From positions 31,647-95,646 of the forward strand of contig JACGCK010000172.1 of the NCBI GenBank assembly GCA_014925825.1: a DNA stretch of 64,000 bases, given 5' to 3'. Positions within the stretch are counted from its first letter, which is position 1. The number at the start of each line of letters is the position of its first letter. The notes under the pieces were generated by a model, which was not told the DNA's origin, searched no databases, and saw only the letters and a list, made by a program, of their open reading frames with translations. Below, piece after piece: positions 59,851-64,000 of the stretch. The DNA is from Pholiota molesta (lineage: Eukaryota > Basidiomycota > Agaricomycetes > Agaricales > Strophariaceae). Position numbers and translations under genes: made by a program.

Positions 59851-61824
59851 ATGGCCGCTCGAACTTCAACAGTGGCTTTGGTGTCCCTATTACTTGCCCT
59901 CACATTTGCTTCCAGTGCTGGCGCTGACCCTCTCCATGTACCTCTCACACGTCGGTCCCGCTCACATCCTGTCCAAGATCTCCATGAACAAGCCAACCGT
60001 CTCCTTCTCAAATACGGTTTACCCACAAGACCCGTAAAGAGCAATACCTCTAGCGTTCGTCTTGGTAGAAGAGCGTCCAGCTCTTCCGTAGCCGTAACGA
60101 ATCATGTGAATTTCATTCATACTCTCATCAATAACGACTTCTTACATTACACGTATAGAATACAGATAATGACTACTTCGCAAGTTTGAATATTGGCTCA
60201 CCGTAGGTGCTCGATTTTTTCATCGGTGCCAAGCAGTTGGCGTCACCAATCTGATCTCCAAATCAAGAAAAAACGGCTATACACGTGAATAGCTCGAACC
60301 TCTTCCTCTCTTCAACTGCTATACAATTTGGCTTTTTACTCATATAATGGCCATGTTTCTCTGGTGATAGACCTCAGACGTTAAATGTTATCCTGGATAC
60401 TGGGTCCTCAGATCTCTGGGTTGCCGGCACTGCATGCACCGTTGAACTTGGCTGTGATCCATCCGCTCTTTTGTTCCAATCTTCGAAATCAACGTCGTTC
60501 CAAGGTGACACGGGTACCTCTAATAGCGGTCTTGGTAATCCCATGAAAATCAACTATGGATCGGGTTCAGTTACCGGTTCTACGAGCGAAGACACGGTTA
60601 CAATGGGTGGTTTCACAATCAGTAATCAAGTGTTTTGTAAGTCTTATGGCAGGCAGAGCAACTTACTTACTTATGGTTTACGCAACTTCATGTAGTGAAT
60701 GTCAATCGCATCACAGGCAACATCACTGACAGCGATGTATCTGGTCTCATGGGTTGGCATTTGTCGGACTTGCCGAGACCACTGCGTTGCCCTTCTGGCA
60801 GGCGCTGGTGCAGAACAACCAGCTCTCCTCACCGGAGATGTCATTTTATTTGGCACGTTCGTCCAACCCAAACCAAGTTGATGTATCCGGAGGCACGTTC
60901 ACACTCGGAGGGACAAACCCCTCGCTTTTACCGGCGACATCGAGTACTTGAACGTATCAACAAGCCCGCAAAATGCCCTCACGTTTTGGACTTTACCAGT
61001 GATGAGTAGGTTACTCAATATTGTTATTGAGACGTAATTTTAATTGCTGTTCTCTTCCAGACGTGACTTTAAATGGAAAATCCATACAATTTCCCTCTAT
61101 CCTGGAAATGGTGCTCTCGACACAGGCACAACTCTTATCACTGGCTCGTCAGAAACGTGCAAGCATTCTGGGCTGCGATCCCCAATAGTGGTCCATCTCA
61201 AGCTCTAATGGGTTCTTTAATTTCCGTATGTGGTTTCTTGCTTCACGCTCTTTTTCCTTAAATTTGAATGCATGCACAATGTACTCGTTTGTGGCTATAT
61301 AGCCTGCACCACAACACTCGGTGTCGCCTTTTCGTTCGGCGGCAAGTCTTGGCGATTAACGAAGAAGACATCAATCTTGGCCAGGATCCAGATGAGCCGT
61401 CGAAATGTGTCGGGGCAATCTTTGATGGCGGACTCCCCTCGGACGGTAGTTTGTCATGGATAATTGGTGATACCTTCTTGGTGAGCTCTCAGGAAAATGA
61501 AACACATAATGCAAGAGCTGATTTGTCTCCACTCCTTTAGAAAAATGTATATTCAGTATTTCGCGCAAGCCCTCCTTCCATGGATTGGCACAATTGTCAA
61601 GTCAAGCTGGAGGTTCAGGTTCAGGTTCGAGTTCGAGTTCAGGTTCAGGTTCAGGTTCAGGTAATTTGTATTTTTCTTTCTTTCGTAAGACCGATTACTG
61701 AATGTACGAAACTCGACTGCAGGAACTAAGAGTGGTTTGTTCTTCTTTTATTTTTCATACATACTCTGATCATTACTATCTTTCAGGTGGTATTAAATCT
61801 AACAGTGCCAATAGCGCACTATAA
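59851..61824 (+). CDS. Secreted aspartic protease (family A1), second of tandem pair, frame-broken
   Basis: A paralogue of the preceding gene with the same intron layout. The signal peptide is VALVSLLLALTFASSAGA, and the propeptide includes DPLHVPLTRRSRSH. The mature start is NTDNDYFASLNIGSPPQT; the first catalytic Asp is in VILDTGSSDLWVAG; the flap is in INYGSGSVTGSTSEDTV; the second catalytic Asp is in GALDTGTTLITGSS. SWIIGDTFLKNVYSVFRAS follows. A Gly-Ser linker of TCAGGT repeats leads to a short tail ending at TAA 61822-61824. At least seven single-base losses break the frame (about 60754, 60929, 61095, 61156, 61200, 61352, 61581). Cys residues in CTVELGC add a loop absent from protease 1. 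As written the gene is not translatable in full. Confidence 0.82.
61612..61661 (+). repeat. GGTTCA/GGTTCG hexamer repeat encoding Gly-Ser linker
   Basis: About eight hexamer units near the 3' end of protease 2, interrupted by AGTTCG units. It is likely a flexible linker before the C-terminal tail and prone to length change. Confidence 0.8.
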
Positions 61825-62173
61825 CGTCGATGCTCGCAGCGCTCGCTCATTCTACTATGAAGCAACTAACTATTTATCGATGCGTGTGGAGTAACTATCT
61901 GTATATGATATTTCATACTTGTCAAGTGGACCCATCAGTATTTATTTCAATCTTTTGTGCTATGTATTCTGGTACAACTTTAGGGACGGTGTAATTTGTA
62001 GATGATAATATACATTGGAGTAAAGGTTGTTCAACTTATTCCTTGTGCATTTGTTGACTATACATTTATGTCTACCCGATAATCCCTTAACGAAAAAATA
62101 ATTGGCGCCAGATCTTCAAACAAAGAAGGCGGACTTCGAAGGCGAGGAATAGAGAAGACATACCATCAATGAA
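61825..62173. other. Intergenic, convergent 3' regions
   Basis: 349 bases between protease 2 and phosphoketolase, which converge. AT-rich; nothing recognised. Confidence 0.5.
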
Positions 62174-64000
62174 CTAATCGAAGACGGGGGTGTTGAAGAT
62201 GTCGTCGTGATCTACGATGATCGTAAATCCAGATCTACAGTTGAATTAAGCGCCAAAGACGCACCTTTGCCATTAGCGAGAATGTATTTTTTCTCATTCT
62301 GCGCGAGATGGCGCAAGTAGCTGCAGAGCTTGTGGGAATAGCGGCGACCCTCTTGTTGAAGCGAGCCTCCGCGAATGGCGGCGACGGCGACGCTGAACCG
62401 TCGGTGTGGTTGCAAATCATCATCTGTGTAAGCCAAATCTCATGGTCAGCGATACTGGTATATAGACAAGCAAGAAAAGACGTACATCGAAAGGAGAAGT
62501 CGTTGTGCCTTCTTCGCAATAGCCGTCGATTGTGACACGGTCGAGGTTGGGGCGCCCGAAAAGCAGGCCTTGTAGCTCAATCGGGTAGCCATGGTAGTTG
62601 AAATGGATTGAACGATCTGTGGTAAAGAGCGTCTCGAAGGCATCGGGGCTCAACGAATGCGGATGCAGGCCAGTGTTCGCCAGGATCATGAGATCGGTAA
62701 CGTTCACGACGCGCACTCGGAGTTCGGGGCCTCTTTGCGGAGAAGAGCAGCCGCGGCGATGACCTCGAATGTCACTTCTACACCGATGCCAACGAGGACA
62801 CTGGTTGAACGCATGAGTTCAAATACAGTGACAGCCAAGAGAATGAAACGTACACATCTGGGTCGACACCTTTGTCGACACTGGCAAAGTCCCAAACCGA
62901 TGCTCCGGCGATGCAATGCCTGTTGGCCTCTTCCGGAGAGAGCCACACAGGCGTGGGTTGTTTGCTTCCAACCATGAGATTGATATAGTTCTTCGCCCTC
63001 AAGCAATGTGAAGACTGTGGACAGAAGCAGTTGGCATCGGGCGGAAGGTATACGCGGGCGAACTTGGGCTTGAGGTTGAGGACGGCGCCGATGAACGAAG
63101 GATTCTGATGAGAGAACCGTTATGCTCCTGGCGAGTCCATGTCGACGTTCGATGTAGTTCAAGGAGCCTACTGGCTGGCGCCACTTGGTTTCGGCGGCCA
63201 TTTTGACAAACTTGGAGTACTGAACCATCATGGTGTGCACGATGCCGATGAAGGCTTCGTAGCTGGGGAAGAGCCCCGTGCGTCCGGTGAGTGTGTAGCC
63301 TTGCAGCATTCCTTGACAGGTGTGCTCGGAAAGAATCTCGATGACACGTCCGCCTTGAGCGCGCGAGGCAATATCCCATTGGAAGTTGCGGCCAGTGTCC
63401 TCGAAGACGGCATCCAACTTGTTGGAGACCAGTTCGTCCGGCGAGAAGATGCGGAATGTTTTTGGGTTCCTGTGGTAAACTCTGAGTTAGTATCCATATG
63501 GTAAGAGGGTCTGGGCAAGCATACTTTTTGATGACTTCTCGCAAGAAGCGCCCAACGGCCTTCATACAGCTCGCCTGCGCTCCACTTTCAAAACATAAAT
63601 CCATCCATTCCGGTGTTAACAGAGGGTCATATGCGTTGTTGCTTTCCTTTCTCTGGCCGAGCTTCTTCGCATTGGCATCTGGAATGATATCGAGGATCTT
63701 GCTGACGGGAGAACCTTCCGAAGTGAAAAGTTCTCCTGGTTTGTAGGACTCCAGCCACGATTGTAGATCAGCGAGTTCGCCGTCGTCGGTCTTGGCGAGA
63801 GGTAGGGGGACTTGATGTGAGTGGAATGAGCCTTCGACAAATTCGCCGTGGACTATCTTGGTCCTCCGAGACCTTTGGGTGTACGAAGGACGAGCATGGG
63901 CCAGCGTGGCTTGAGAATGGGATTGCCACTACGAGCAGCATGTTGAATCTTCTTGATTTCTGCAAGCGCCCAATCCATCGAAGCGGCGATGTCATTATCG
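62174..64000 (-). CDS. Phosphoketolase (XFP family), 5' part outside window, frame-broken
   Basis: The enzyme splits xylulose 5-phosphate or fructose 6-phosphate with phosphate into acetyl phosphate and an aldose phosphate, using thiamine diphosphate. From the right edge the frame reads MDWALAEIKKIQHAARSG and WPMLVLRTPKGLGGP, then GSFHSHQVPLPLAKTDDGEL, TFRIFSPDELVSNKLDAVFE, EILSEHTCQGMLQGYTLTGR, SYEAFIGIVHTMMVQYSKF, NYINLMVGSKQPTPVWLSPE, FNYHGYPIEL and EEGTTTSPFD, all typical of the family. The final exon ends DDIFNTPVFD with the stop at 62174-62176. Introns lie near 63480-63520, 62800-62850, 62430-62480 and 62220-62270. Apparent single-base losses occur at about 63857, 63147, 63115, 62798, 62726 and 62400, with two more shifts around 62340-62375. 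The N-terminal ThDP region is not in the window. Confidence 0.87.

Noticed and set aside
62657..63504. Plus-strand frames within the phosphoketolase region
   Set aside because: They are antisense to conserved phosphoketolase motifs.
1..64000. CRISPR arrays, rRNA genes, prokaryotic operons
   Set aside because: No regularly spaced direct repeats or rRNA-like sequence; gene structure is eukaryotic.

Overview
The window is nuclear DNA of a filamentous basidiomycete, most likely an Agaricomycete. Most genes carry many short introns of about 45-65 bases with GT..AG ends and CTNAC/CTGAC-like branch points. The gene set also fits: GH79 glucuronidase, aryl-alcohol-oxidase-type GMC enzyme, polyporopepsin-like proteases, phosphoketolase, TERT with RAD51D, and an Hst3/4-type sirtuin. 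No tRNA, rRNA, CRISPR array or recognisable transposon was found.

Layout, left to right. 0-5 kb: 3' part of Mediator subunit MED22 (minus), then two neighbouring Tyr/Gly-rich small proteins that look like paralogues, and a weak hypothetical gene. 5.4-8.6 kb: GATA zinc-finger factor (NsdD-like). 10.5-13.9 kb: TauD-type dioxygenase and RAD51D, both minus. 14.7-16.9 kb: secreted GH79 enzyme. 17.2-21.4 kb: AP-3 beta adaptin followed closely by a coiled-coil protein. 22.5-26.2 kb: FAD monooxygenase and a divergent mitochondrial-carrier-like protein. 26.4-32.3 kb, minus: glutathione peroxidase and a complete telomerase reverse transcriptase in about 25 exons. 33.1-34.3 kb: small secreted protein. 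37-42.5 kb: casein kinase I and bifunctional PFK-2/FBPase-2. 43.5-48.8 kb: two small proteins and an Hst3/4-like sirtuin. 49.5-50.6 kb, minus: a stand-alone SRA-YDG domain protein inside an AT-rich island. 52.8-55.2 kb: GMC oxidoreductase. 57.4-61.8 kb: tandem pair of aspartic proteases. 62.2 kb to the right edge, minus: phosphoketolase, 5' part outside the window.

A striking global property is patchiness of frame integrity. Many genes read perfectly through all splice sites (TauD, RAD51D, GH79, AP-3 beta, monooxygenase, GPx, TERT, sirtuin, SRA, GMC). PFK-2, both aspartic proteases and phosphoketolase each carry several apparent single-base losses within otherwise conserved codons, and single breaks occur in the GATA factor, casein kinase I, the carrier and two small genes. 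Since housekeeping genes are hit and splice sites are intact, local consensus error is the leading explanation; decay of one haplotype is the alternative.

Functionally the window mixes genome maintenance (TERT, RAD51D, Hst3/4-like sirtuin, SRA domain), trafficking and signalling (AP-3, CK1), sugar-phosphate control (PFK-2, phosphoketolase) and secreted degradative enzymes. Nothing suggests one co-regulated cluster; gene order looks like ordinary euchromatin.
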